Made by a program: the position numbers and the translations under genes. From a bacterium (GTDB taxonomy: Bacteria; Actinomycetota; Acidimicrobiia; Spongiisociales; JAENVV01), in contig JAHEDI010000023.1 of the NCBI GenBank assembly GCA_024641305.1, forward strand, positions 1 through 54,073: a DNA stretch of 54,073 bases. Reading direction: 5' to 3'. A model generated the notes under the pieces. The model saw nothing but the letters and a program-made list of their open reading frames with translations. It was not told the DNA's origin and ran no database searches. Of this stretch, positions 18,277 to 25,054 are shown in pieces. Position 1 is the stretch's first letter, and every line of letters begins with the position of its first letter.

Positions 18277-19010
18277 AGATGCACGGCCTCGGCAACGACT
18301 TCGTTGTTTTCGAAGGACCCGCTTCGTGCAGCGCCGACCAAGTCGCCGCTATTTGTAACCGCCGCACGGGGGTGGGGGCCGACGGGATTCTCATCGTCAC
18401 CGACCTCGACGACAACCAGGTACGCATGGAATATTGGAACGCCGATGGGTCGGTGGCCGAGATGTGCGGGAACGGTTTACGGTGCGTTGCCCGATTCGCC
18501 ATCGACAAGGGATGGCTCGACCCGGCCGGTGGTCGGGTGCTTACCGCAGTCGGCGCACTTGCAGTCGCTCCGGTGGGCGACGGACGGTACCGGGTGCAGA
18601 TCGGCCAGCCGGCGGTCGGCGAGGAGTTCGGTCACGAACTCACGTTCCGGAGGGTTTCTGTTGGGAACCCTCACGCCGTGACGTTCGTGGACGATGTCGG
18701 GGCCGCCCCGGTCGAGACTCTGGGCTCGGACCTCGAACAAGCCACCCCTGGAGGAACGAACGTCGAATTTGCTCAACCGACGGCTGCCGGGATACGGGTG
18801 AGGACCTGGGAGCGAGGAGTTGGCGAGACGAACGCCTGCGGAACTGGTGCGGTAGCTACCGCGGTGGCGGCTCGCGCGGCGGGTTTGGCGGGCGATCGGG
18901 TCACGATTCTGCTGATCGGAGGGCCGCTGGTCGTGGAGTTGGACGGGCCCGATGCGTTTATCACCGGGCCCGCCGAATACGTGTTCTCTGGTATTACGGG
19001 ATTGATCTAA
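18264..19010 (+). CDS. dapF: Diaminopimelate epimerase
   Basis: Converts LL- to meso-diaminopimelate for lysine and peptidoglycan synthesis. About 248 residues with both catalytic cysteines in context: EMCGNGLRC near residue 72 and NACGTGAVA near 192. The opening FVKMHGLGNDFVV is also typical. It overlaps the end of miaA by 13 bases, completing the operon. Its 3' end overlaps the convergent lexA coding end by 17 bp. It is somewhat shorter than the usual 270 residues, without loss of visible key motifs. Confidence 0.97.
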   Translation: MEFVKMHGLGNDFVVFEGPASCSADQVAAICNRRTGVGADGILIVTDLDDNQVRMEYWNADGSVAEMCGNGLRCVARFAIDKGWLDPAGGRVLTAVGALAVAPVGDGRYRVQIGQPAVGEEFGHELTFRRVSVGNPHAVTFVDDVGAAPVETLGSDLEQATPGGTNVEFAQPTAAGIRVRTWERGVGETNACGTGAVATAVAARAAGLAGDRVTILLIGGPLVVELDGPDAFITGPAEYVFSGITGLI

Positions 19011-19632
19011 GGACCGAGACAACCTTTCCAAGTATCTCGACTCCATCGGTGAAGACCATCGGCTCGAGTGCGGAATTCTCCGGGTGCAGGATGACCGCTC
19101 CGTTCTTGCGTTCGAGTCGCTTGATGGTTGCCTCTTCACCGTCGATGAGGGCCGCCACGATCTCTCCGTCCCGAGCGTCGTTCTGCTGGCGGATGACCAC
19201 GAAGTCTCCGTTAAGGATTCCGGCGTTGATCATCGATTCGCCCTTGACCTGAAGCATGAAGAGCGTGCCAGTACCCACGAGGGACTCCGGAAGGGGCATG
19301 ACCTCGTCGATATCTTCCGCGGCGAGAATCGGGCTACCAGCCGCGATCCGACCCAACAAGGGAACGGCTCGTTGTCGCCCGACTGGCATCGAAGATTCCT
19401 CATCCGAGTGTGAGGTGACTTCGATTGCCCGTGGCTTGGTCGGGTCCCGTCGCAGGAAGCCGTACTTGACGAGTGTTGAAAGGTGACTGTGCACCGTCGA
19501 CGGTGAAGACAAGCCGATGGCATCGCCGATTTCGCGAACCGACGGCGGGTACCCCCGTTCGGAGACCGTGGTCTGGATGAATTGGAGCACTTCCTTTTGC
19601 CGGGTGCTCAGCTGTTCCATGTCGCCGCTCAT
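18994..19632 (-). CDS. lexA: LexA repressor
   Basis: SOS repressor of about 212 residues. N-terminal winged helix (LSTRQKEVLQFIQ, IGLSSPSTVHSHLSTLVKYG). The self-cleavage site is the Ala-Gly bond in GRIAAGSPILA. The C-terminal S24-type protease has its serine in KGESMINAGI and its lysine in EATIKRL. The ATG at 19632 is preferred over one at 19650 because AGGA lies eight bases before it and the upstream ATG sits inside a LexA box. Four LexA-type palindromes lie upstream, implying autoregulation. It is divergent from the LysM gene and convergent, with overlap, on dapF. Confidence 0.97.
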   Translation of the reverse strand: MSGDMEQLSTRQKEVLQFIQTTVSERGYPPSVREIGDAIGLSSPSTVHSHLSTLVKYGFLRRDPTKPRAIEVTSHSDEESSMPVGRQRAVPLLGRIAAGSPILAAEDIDEVMPLPESLVGTGTLFMLQVKGESMINAGILNGDFVVIRQQNDARDGEIVAALIDGEEATIKRLERKNGAVILHPENSALEPMVFTDGVEILGKVVSVLRSIP

Positions 19633-19643
19633 GCAGATCCTTT

Positions 19644-19657
19644 CGAACATGTGTTCC
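19644..19657. promoter_or_regulatory. LexA box at the lexA start
   Basis: CGAACATGTGTTCC contains a perfect GAAC-N4-GTTC palindrome 12 bases upstream of the lexA ATG. It could block elongation or initiation of lexA itself. Confidence 0.88.
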
Positions 19658-19688
19658 CGTCACGTTACCGCCATCGCCGACCGAATAC

Positions 19689-19749
19689 AAACATATGTTC
19701 GACTTGACACCAAACGTACGTTCGATATAGTGAGAGCGAACACGTGTTC
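19689..19749 (+). promoter_or_regulatory. Three LexA boxes over a rightward promoter
   Basis: AAACATATGTTC (19689-19700) and AAACGTACGTTC (19712-19723) each differ from the palindrome by one base; GAACACGTGTTC (19738-19749) is perfect. A rightward promoter, TTGACA (19704-19709) with 16 bases to TATAGT (19726-19731), has the second box in its spacer and the perfect box just past its likely start. It points to the LysM gene, giving tight SOS repression. Confidence 0.86.
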
Positions 19750-19865
19750 GGTTGTCTGTCGCTACACGGTTGCGAATGGAGAACCAAAGCAGATGTTCGG
19801 GCTTTCAGAGCGACGGTGCACCAGCAAAGGCACCTGAACCCGGGAAGCGGCGGACCGGTGAGATT

Positions 19866-19888
19866 TTGTCACACCCGGTTCGTAGGTT
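19866..19888 (+). promoter_or_regulatory. PafBC-type (RecA-NDp) promoter of the LysM gene
   Basis: TTGTCACAC, an eight-base spacer and TAGGTT repeat the layout found before recA, including an identical first nine bases. It lies downstream of the SOS promoter and 83 bases before the LysM ATG, giving a second, LexA-independent route of induction. Confidence 0.72.
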
Positions 19889-19971
19889 GTGAATCAGCCA
19901 GTCATGGATGAGCCACAGGAAGCCTCCGGCGAGTCAGGACTCGTTCCTAGAGGCAAGGTAAGGAGACAGCG

Positions 19972-20316
19972 ATGATGACAATAGCCCAAACCCCGAATAG
20001 GCAACCGATGGTGGGTCTCATGGAGCCGATCGTTACACCGATCCGGATCAACGTGAGGCGTCTGATCGTGTTGCTGGCCGTTGTTCTCTTCGCTCTGTCT
20101 TTGATCTTTGTCGCTGGAGCTCAGGCCGGAAGCTCATTGCGCGCAACGTCAACGCACGTCGTAGGGGCAGGTGAAACGTTGTGGGACATTGCAGCGGAGC
20201 ACACGGCACCAGGCGGGGACGTGCGGGCGACCCTGTACGACATTCGACAGATGAACAATCTGTCGAGCAGCTTGCTTGGTCTCGGCCAGGCGCTGACGGT
20301 ACCGGGTGGTCACTGA
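19972..20316 (+). CDS. LysM membrane protein, DivS/ChiZ-like SOS division inhibitor
   Basis: 114 residues: a cytoplasmic N-terminus of about 28, one membrane helix (about 30-50, LIVLLAVVLFALSLIFV), then an extracytoplasmic LysM domain (THVVGAGETLWDIAAEH ... LGLGQALTVPG) that should bind peptidoglycan. In Mycobacterium and Corynebacterium the gene between lexA and nrdR encodes the SOS-induced division suppressor (ChiZ/Rv2719c, DivS), and YneA plays this part in Bacillus. Position, size and control all fit, although sequence similarity to those proteins cannot be tested here. GGAG lies six bases before the ATG. Both SOS and PafBC-type promoters lie upstream. Confidence 0.85.
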   Translation: MMTIAQTPNRQPMVGLMEPIVTPIRINVRRLIVLLAVVLFALSLIFVAGAQAGSSLRATSTHVVGAGETLWDIAAEHTAPGGDVRATLYDIRQMNNLSSSLLGLGQALTVPGGH

Positions 20317-20333
20317 CAAACGGGGACGGAGTA

Positions 20334-20351
20334 ACCCGCCCTGCGGCGGGT
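20334..20351 (+). terminator. Hairpin after the LysM gene
   Basis: ACCCGCC, loop CTGC, GGCGGGT: a perfect 7-bp stem 18 bases after the stop, followed by AAA rather than a U-run. It may end the LysM transcript. Confidence 0.55.
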
Positions 20352-20363
20352 AAACAGGGGCCA

Positions 20364-20416
20364 GGTGGGTCGGTGTGGGTAGACGCATAAGGGGCGTCTA
20401 CCAGCATCGACCCACC
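20364..20416. ncRNA. Nested hairpin between LysM gene and nrdR
   Basis: An outer 9-bp stem, GGTGGGTCG (20364-20372) with CGACCCACC (20408-20416), encloses an inner 9-bp stem, GGTAGACGC (20378-20386) with GCGTCTACC (20394-20402). The loop is ATAAGGG and the internal bulges are five bases each. Flanking GCCA/TGGC could extend it. It is larger than a usual terminator and has no U-run. It might be a structured RNA, a protein-binding site or a bidirectional terminator. Confidence 0.5.
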
Positions 20417-20469
20417 TCGTTGGCTGGCCGATGCAAAGGTCGGTTTGGTCCCGCAACGGTTCCCGGCGG

Positions 20470-20475
20470 TATCCT
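20470..20475 (+). promoter_or_regulatory. -10 element of leaderless nrdR
   Basis: TATCCT ends six bases before the nrdR ATG and no ribosome site is present, so nrdR is probably leaderless and has its own promoter. Confidence 0.6.
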
Positions 20476-20481
20476 GGCCCG

Positions 20482-20937
20482 ATGCAATGTCCATTCTGTG
20501 CATCGGCCGACACGAGGGTCATTGATTCGCGTCCAGCCGAGAACGGCTCGTCGGTGCGCCGGCGGCGTGGTTGTGACTCCTGCGAGAACCGCTTCACAAC
20601 CTATGAGCGCACCGAGTCGGTCCTCATGGTTCGCAAACGTAATGGGTCCTTGCAGCGGTTCGATGCCACCAAACTGCGGCACGGCCTCGAGACGGCGTTG
20701 GCCGAGCGACCCAACTCCGAGGAGATTGTCGGTGCTGTAGTCGAAGATGTCATGGTGGCCGCAAGGCGTCAGGGGCCCATGGTCGATTCCGATGAGATCG
20801 GCCGGGCGGTTCTCAAGGCTCTGCGTCGTCACGACCAGGTCGCCTACCTCCGGTTCGTGTCGGTTTACAAGGATTTCAAGGGTGCCGGGGACTTTGAGGC
20901 GGAGATGGCCACGCTTGAGTCGAGTGACCGCGCCTAG
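20482..20937 (+). CDS. nrdR: NrdR repressor of ribonucleotide reductase genes
   Basis: 151 residues. A zinc ribbon (MQCPFCASADTRV ... RRGCDSCENRFTTYE) is followed by an ATP-cone domain (VRKRNGSLQRFDATKLRHGL) that senses ATP/dATP. It represses nrd operons when dATP is high. The ATG at 20482 gives the family start MQCPFC; earlier in-frame starts are rejected. Its stop overlaps that of the convergent gene in the palindrome CTAG. Location after the LysM gene and near dut groups nucleotide-pool control with the DNA-damage genes. Confidence 0.97.
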   Translation: MQCPFCASADTRVIDSRPAENGSSVRRRRGCDSCENRFTTYERTESVLMVRKRNGSLQRFDATKLRHGLETALAERPNSEEIVGAVVEDVMVAARRQGPMVDSDEIGRAVLKALRRHDQVAYLRFVSVYKDFKGAGDFEAEMATLESSDRA

Positions 20938-22394
20938 GGAGCCCGGTTGAGCAGATCTCCGGCGGCCTGGAGATCTGCCGCATAGGCGAATGCCAGCTCT
21001 GTAATCTCCGTATCGAACTGGTCATAGGCGGTGTCCCTGGCGTTGTGGTTGGCTACTACCCGTTCGATCATATTGTTGGCGGTCGCCGCGGCGACACCAG
21101 CGTCGCTGCTGCGAAGTGCCTCCAGGTACCGGTCGATCATTGGGAGGAGGTCGGCGGCCAGTTGTTCGGTTTCGAGCCGGTGGCTCGTAAGCGAAGGATC
21201 CCGGGGAAGTCGTTCAAGGGCTCGTTCGGCGTCGCTAATCATGGTGGCGAGTTCGAAACCGATCTGACCACTCAGGGTCCGGTCGGCTTCGGCGGGTAGC
21301 GCCGGCAGACGGAACAGCGTATCGGATACGAGGCGGTAGGAAAGGGCGTCACCGAGACGGCTCTCTATGAGACTCCCGCGGTCGGCAGCCGAAGACAAAA
21401 CCGAGGCGGCTTCGCCATAGCCGGCCCAAGACGACAGCCCCGAGGCGGCGGTTGATACGTCACGAGCCGCTCGATCGATGGAGGCGAGCAGTACGGCCGA
21501 TCCCGAGAGAGATTCTGCCGGGCTACTCGGCTCGGCAAGGTATCCGCTGATCAGCGTTAGGTCGTCGACCGTGGCTGCGGCGGCCTGAATAGCTGTACGG
21601 GCTGGGCCGAGCTCAGGGCTGGTGGCCGTCTCGGTCCGAAGATTGGCGCCGACGAATATGGTTAGCGCGATGGCGGCTGCGATGGCGGCGATTTGGCCCC
21701 ACCGCCGGTCGGTCTTTTGGAATCTCGCGGACAAGCTGCTCGGAACCGATGTCCACGATCCTTCCAGGGCATCGAGTCCATCGGTAGCCTGCCAGAGGCG
21801 TTCGATAAGGTTCCCGGTATTCTCTCCGGCGGTCATGGCTCCGATCTCGCTCAAGCGAGGGATGGAGTCAAACAGCCCGAGTCTGGCCGGTCGAATTGAC
21901 TTGAGAACCGGCTCCGCTCGTTCGGGTTCGGCCAGCAGGATCGCCTGGCTCGGCGCGTGAGCGGTCATAACGGGCAGGAATTCGTCTTCGCTCAGCACCT
22001 CGTTGTCGCCGTCGAATCCGAACATTTCGACAAACGGCAAGTTCATCGGTCCCGGAGGGATGTGGGCGGCCTGTGGCAGTCGCCTGACGGGGGATGAAGG
22101 TGTGGCCGGCCGATACGGCCTTCTGGCCGCACCAGGTGTGGCCGGATGCTCAGTGGCCGCCATGGTTGGAGTCAAGGACCGCCGGAGGGCGGCGGCCGGT
22201 TCGGAGGTTTTGATCGTGTTGACTGCTTTGACTGTCGTGACGGCCAAGCGTTGTACCGGGCGCTTCGACCGCTTGCTGCGGTGGCGCCCCGGGGATGAAC
22301 TGAATACGACGGGCCGGATGGAGTGACCCTGCGGGCATGATCCGTCCGTAACCGGGACTGTGGCTCTGCAGCCATTACAGTACAAGTTCGGCAA
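20934..22394 (-). CDS. Unknown zinc-ribbon protein with one membrane helix
   Basis: About 486 residues and not a family I recognise. The N-terminus has a possible zinc knuckle, CNGC with CPQGH 11 residues later. Residues to about 235 are proline- and arginine-rich and probably disordered or loosely folded. One membrane helix (IAAIAAAIALTIFVGA) follows near residue 240, then a mostly helical, alanine-rich C-terminal half predicted outside the membrane. TTG at 22394 has GGAG seven bases upstream; GTG at 22433 has none and would run almost into dut. It may link a cytoplasmic sensor to an outer helical domain, which is inference only. Confidence 0.68.
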   Translation of the reverse strand: MPNLYCNGCRATVPVTDGSCPQGHSIRPVVFSSSPGRHRSKRSKRPVQRLAVTTVKAVNTIKTSEPAAALRRSLTPTMAATEHPATPGAARRPYRPATPSSPVRRLPQAAHIPPGPMNLPFVEMFGFDGDNEVLSEDEFLPVMTAHAPSQAILLAEPERAEPVLKSIRPARLGLFDSIPRLSEIGAMTAGENTGNLIERLWQATDGLDALEGSWTSVPSSLSARFQKTDRRWGQIAAIAAAIALTIFVGANLRTETATSPELGPARTAIQAAAATVDDLTLISGYLAEPSSPAESLSGSAVLLASIDRAARDVSTAASGLSSWAGYGEAASVLSSAADRGSLIESRLGDALSYRLVSDTLFRLPALPAEADRTLSGQIGFELATMISDAERALERLPRDPSLTSHRLETEQLAADLLPMIDRYLEALRSSDAGVAAATANNMIERVVANHNARDTAYDQFDTEITELAFAYAADLQAAGDLLNRAP

Positions 22395-22446
22395 GTAACT
22401 TCTCCATGGGTAATCCGCCCGGATTAGCCCCACGAATGGTTATGAC

Positions 22447-22875
22447 ATGCAGATTAGCTTCAAAAAGCTGGATACTGAACTACCAACGCCTCGCCACGCC
22501 CATGAGGGTGACGGTGGCGTGGATCTTTATGCCCGAGAACCGGCCTCTCTGGCTCCTGGTGGGCGCGCCAAAGTATCGACCGGAATCGCCGTGGCCATCC
22601 CGGTTGGCTACGCCGGGCTGGTCGTGCCCCGCAGTGGACTCGCCGCCAGGCACGGGGTGGGGGTGACCAATGGTCCGGGTCTGATCGATGCCGGCTACCG
22701 GGGCGAAGTGGCTGTCCTGCTTGTCAACCACGGATCGGAGCCGGTTGAGATTGCCCGCGGCGATCGGGTTGCCCAGCTGATGGTCGTCCCGGTTGTCGTC
22801 CAGGAATTGATCGAGGTCGACGAGCTTCCGGAATCGTTCCGGGCGGCTGGCGGGTTCGGCTCGACCGGCCGCTGA
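22447..22875 (+). CDS. dut: dUTP diphosphatase (trimeric dUTPase)
   Basis: 142-residue dUTPase that hydrolyses dUTP to dUMP, keeping uracil out of DNA and feeding thymidylate synthesis. All five family motifs are visible in order: [37 protein letters not shown] and the C-terminal GGFGSTG that closes over the active site. No strong ribosome site is seen before the ATG. It is divergent from the zinc-ribbon gene and lies just before the tRNA cluster. Confidence 0.97.
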   Translation: MQISFKKLDTELPTPRHAHEGDGGVDLYAREPASLAPGGRAKVSTGIAVAIPVGYAGLVVPRSGLAARHGVGVTNGPGLIDAGYRGEVAVLLVNHGSEPVEIARGDRVAQLMVVPVVVQELIEVDELPESFRAAGGFGSTGR

Positions 22876-22902
22876 CGCGATCTCGTCGCGAGGGCGCCTG
22901 AC

Positions 22903-22930
22903 TTTACGAGGCGTGCCGTTGGGCTAACAT
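22903..22930 (+). promoter_or_regulatory. Promoter of the tRNA cluster
   Basis: TTTACG (22903-22908) with 16 bases to TAACAT (22925-22930), 12 bases before the first tRNA. Position is right; the -35 match is moderate. Confidence 0.5.
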
Positions 22931-22942
22931 GTCGGCGGACAG

Positions 22943-23018
22943 GCGGAAGTAGCTCAGCTGGTAGAGCGCAACCTTGCCAAGGTTGAGGTCGCGGGTTCGA
23001 ATCCCGTCTTCCGCTCCA
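22943..23018 (+). tRNA. tRNA-Gly(GCC)
   Basis: Full cloverleaf: acceptor GCGGAAG/CTTCCGC, anticodon arm CAACC-TTGCCAA-GGTTG giving anticodon GCC, T-arm GCGGG-TTCGAAT-CCCGT. The 3' CCA is encoded (23016-23018). Confidence 0.97.
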
Positions 23019-23078
23019 CGTCGACCGGCTGATATTGATAGGGTCGATGTGAAAACGAGGTCTCATCGGCCTCCACAT

Positions 23079-23149
23079 GGCGACGTGGCCGAGTGGTTAG
23101 GCAGAGGTCTGCAAAACCTCGTACCCCGGTTCAATTCCGGGCGTCGCCT
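23079..23149 (+). tRNA. tRNA-Cys(GCA)
   Basis: Cloverleaf of 71 bases: acceptor GGCGACG/CGTCGCC, anticodon arm GAGGT-CTGCAAA-ACCTC with anticodon GCA, T-arm CCCGG-TTCAATT-CCGGG. CCA is not encoded. Confidence 0.97.
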
Positions 23150-23180
23150 CTCCGATTTTGGTCGGAAATGTAAGTCCCCA

Positions 23181-23252
23181 GGGCCGTTAGCTCAGGGGGA
23201 GAGCGCTTCCCTGACACGGAAGAGGTCGCTGGTTCAAATCCAGCACGGCCCA
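23181..23252 (+). tRNA. tRNA-Val(GAC), integration target
   Basis: Cloverleaf of 72 bases: acceptor GGGCCGT/ACGGCCC, anticodon arm CTTCC-CTGACAC-GGAAG with anticodon GAC. CCA is not encoded. Bases from 23206 onward are identical to a second copy at 30581, so its 3' half was supplied by the integrated element and the tRNA stays functional. Confidence 0.97.
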
Positions 23253-23307
23253 CAGCAAGAAACCCCGCTCCCAGAGCGGGGTTTCTTGGTATTCGGGGGA
23301 GTGGCAC
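23206..23307. repeat. attL: 102-bp direct repeat
   Basis: Exactly repeated at 30581-30682. It runs from the anticodon arm of tRNA-Val through its terminator and about 20 further bases. Bases before it are tRNA 5' half; bases after it are element DNA. Confidence 0.93.
23257..23287 (+). terminator. tRNA-Val terminator
   Basis: AAGAAACCCCGCT (23257-23269) and AGCGGGGTTTCTT (23275-23287) pair perfectly over 13 bp with a 5-base loop. The right arm supplies the U-rich tail. An identical copy lies in the repeat at 30632-30662. Confidence 0.9.
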
Positions 23308-23326
23308 CGACCGTGTTTTTTGGGTT

Positions 23327-23359
23327 TAGTCCACACCTAGTCCACACTTAGTCCGCGAA
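23327..23359 (+). repeat. Three 11-bp repeats, probable left arm sites
   Basis: TAGTCCACACC, TAGTCCACACT and TAGTCCGCGAA follow one another without gaps, ending four bases before the integrase stop. The same units occur at the other end of the element (30435-30467). Exact 11-bp phasing suggests cooperative integrase or excisionase binding. Confidence 0.78.
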
Positions 23360-23362
23360 CTG

Positions 23363-24496
23363 TTATCGCTTTGGGTTCACGGACGCCAAATTCGGGGCAC
23401 CGGAACCAGTCGTTCGTAGGCCGGAGATGAGGTCGTCGAGAGTGTCAGCGGCGGCCTCGTCGAGGCCATCCCAGAGGTGGCCGTAGGTGTCGAGGGTCGT
23501 GGCGATCTTGGCATGACCGAGCCGTGACTGGATCACCTTCGGGTGGGCGCCTTGAGCGATGAGCATGGCAGCGTGTGTATGTCGCAAGTCGTGGAATCGC
23601 ATCGGCTCGCCAACCGTGGAGCGGACGACTGGTACCCAATGGCGTCGCCGCCAGTTGGTGCGACGAAGGGCCAGGCCTTCGGTCGAGGTGAAAAGCAGTC
23701 CGTCGCCGGCAGAGTAGCGGCCAACATGCTCGACCAGTTCTGCCACCAGGAAAGACGGGAGGCTTATCCGTCGCCGAGAAGCGTCCGTCTTGGGCGTGGT
23801 GAATGAAAGCTCCCCACGGACGTCTGAGAGCGAGCGAGACACCGTGAGCGCCCGGCCATTTACATCTAGTGCGAATCGATCGAGTGCGACCAGCTCACCC
23901 CAACGTGCGCCGGTGTAGGCGGCTGTAAGAATCAAGACTCGGAAACGAGGAGCCACCGCCGCTGTGAGCGCTTCCACCTGGGCAGGCTGGAGGGTTCGCA
24001 TCTCTTTCCGAGCCGCCTTCGGTAGTTCGACGGATCGCAGCTGAGCCGGACTTCGGTTCAGTCGTCGCCGACGCACCGCTTGATCGAGGATCATCGACGC
24101 CAGTTGGTAGGCCTTCCCGATCGTCGCAGGGGCGAGGCCGTCGGCCGTCAAGTCTGTTATCCATCTGTCGAAGTGTTCGGGGGTGAGCTTTGCCAGGGAG
24201 AGCTTGCCAAAGTGCGGCAGGACGAGGTTACGCACGACGCTCTCGTCTCGGACCCGGGTTGATTCTTTTACAGATCGTCGCGAGTCCAACACGTGGCTGG
24301 CCCATTCCTCAAAGCTGATCGAACCCGATCGCGGATCAACCCACTCACCACGTAAAACGTCTACCGCTTGGGTGTCGAGCCACCGTTGGGCATCAACTTT
24401 GCGGGCGAACGCCTTCGATACTTCTCGGCGGTCGGGACCTCGGTATCGGGCAAGGTAAGGTTTTGGCTGTCCGGGTCGTTTGCTGATCGTTGCCAT
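23363..24496 (-). CDS. Tyrosine-recombinase integrase
   Basis: 377-residue site-specific recombinase expected to integrate and excise the element. The short N-terminal arm-binding domain (about 1-55, YRGPDRREVSKAFARK) is followed by a SAM-like core-binding domain (about 65-150) and the catalytic domain. Catalytic residues: Arg in TGARWGEL, HDLRH with His and Arg, His in LGHAKI, and Tyr in TLDTYGHLW. AAAGGA precedes the ATG by about seven bases. Its 3' end faces attL next to the arm repeats. It is full length with no visible break, so it may still be active. Confidence 0.95.
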   Translation of the reverse strand: MATISKRPGQPKPYLARYRGPDRREVSKAFARKVDAQRWLDTQAVDVLRGEWVDPRSGSISFEEWASHVLDSRRSVKESTRVRDESVVRNLVLPHFGKLSLAKLTPEHFDRWITDLTADGLAPATIGKAYQLASMILDQAVRRRRLNRSPAQLRSVELPKAARKEMRTLQPAQVEALTAAVAPRFRVLILTAAYTGARWGELVALDRFALDVNGRALTVSRSLSDVRGELSFTTPKTDASRRRISLPSFLVAELVEHVGRYSAGDGLLFTSTEGLALRRTNWRRRHWVPVVRSTVGEPMRFHDLRHTHAAMLIAQGAHPKVIQSRLGHAKIATTLDTYGHLWDGLDEAAADTLDDLISGLRTTGSGAPNLASVNPKR

Positions 24497-24667
24497 TGCT
24501 TGGTCCTTTCTTTTGTGACCTGTACATGCGCTGCTCTTGCATCGTGTCCGAAGTCGTGCCGCTTTCGGGTATGTCCATTTCCGGTGGCGACGCCTCCACT
24601 CGACTCGGGTCTCTTCGACTGACCACCTCTCTTTGTTCGTTTCCCACTGGAGTGCGAGCTCGCCTTC

Positions 24668-24868
24668 TCAACCTACGCCACCGCCCACTTCCTCGAGTCG
24701 GTCGTTGATCCATTGGTCGATGTCGCTTTTGCGGTAGCGGAGGTGTCGGCCAGCTCGGAAGCCGGGCGGTCCTTGGGGGCGGTGACGCCAGGCGTAGAGG
24801 GTGGCGAGGGGCACGTTGAGGTAGTCGGCGAGTTGTTGGGCTGAGAGCAGCGGGTCGAGATTGTTCAT
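24668..24868 (-). CDS. Excisionase-family small HTH protein
   Basis: 66 residues of the AlpA/MerR-like excisionase type: LLSAQQLADYLNVPLATLYAWR is the helix-turn-helix, then a wing (GPPGFRAGRHLRYRKSDIDQWI). Such proteins bend DNA to direct an integrase toward excision, or control its gene. The ATG at 24868 is preferred over TTG at 24874. It lies 171 bp upstream of the integrase on the same strand, the usual order. The 24869-25054 stretch holds no gene, only CTGTCA-rich AT-richer sequence that may be its promoter. Confidence 0.85.
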   Translation of the reverse strand: MNNLDPLLSAQQLADYLNVPLATLYAWRHRPQGPPGFRAGRHLRYRKSDIDQWINDRLEEVGGGVG

Positions 24869-25033
24869 CCCCAAACTGTCTGACGGGACCCTGTCAGCAG
24901 AGTGTTATTTGAGTGTCATTTACCCTGTCATTTGGTTGCCTTTTTGACTGTTTCGCCTGGTCAGCGACCCTTTTTGGAAATCTTCAAATCCGAGCCCCGG
25001 CGGCGCGTGGTGGTCGGGTTGAAAGGGTTACGG

Positions 25034-25053
25034 AAACTCTGTCGAAAGTGTTT
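25034..25053. repeat. Direct repeat left of the IS
   Basis: AAACTCTGTCGAAAGTGTTT matches 26414-26433 at 19 of 20 positions. The IS lies between the two copies. Confidence 0.75.
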
Positions 25054-25054
25054 G

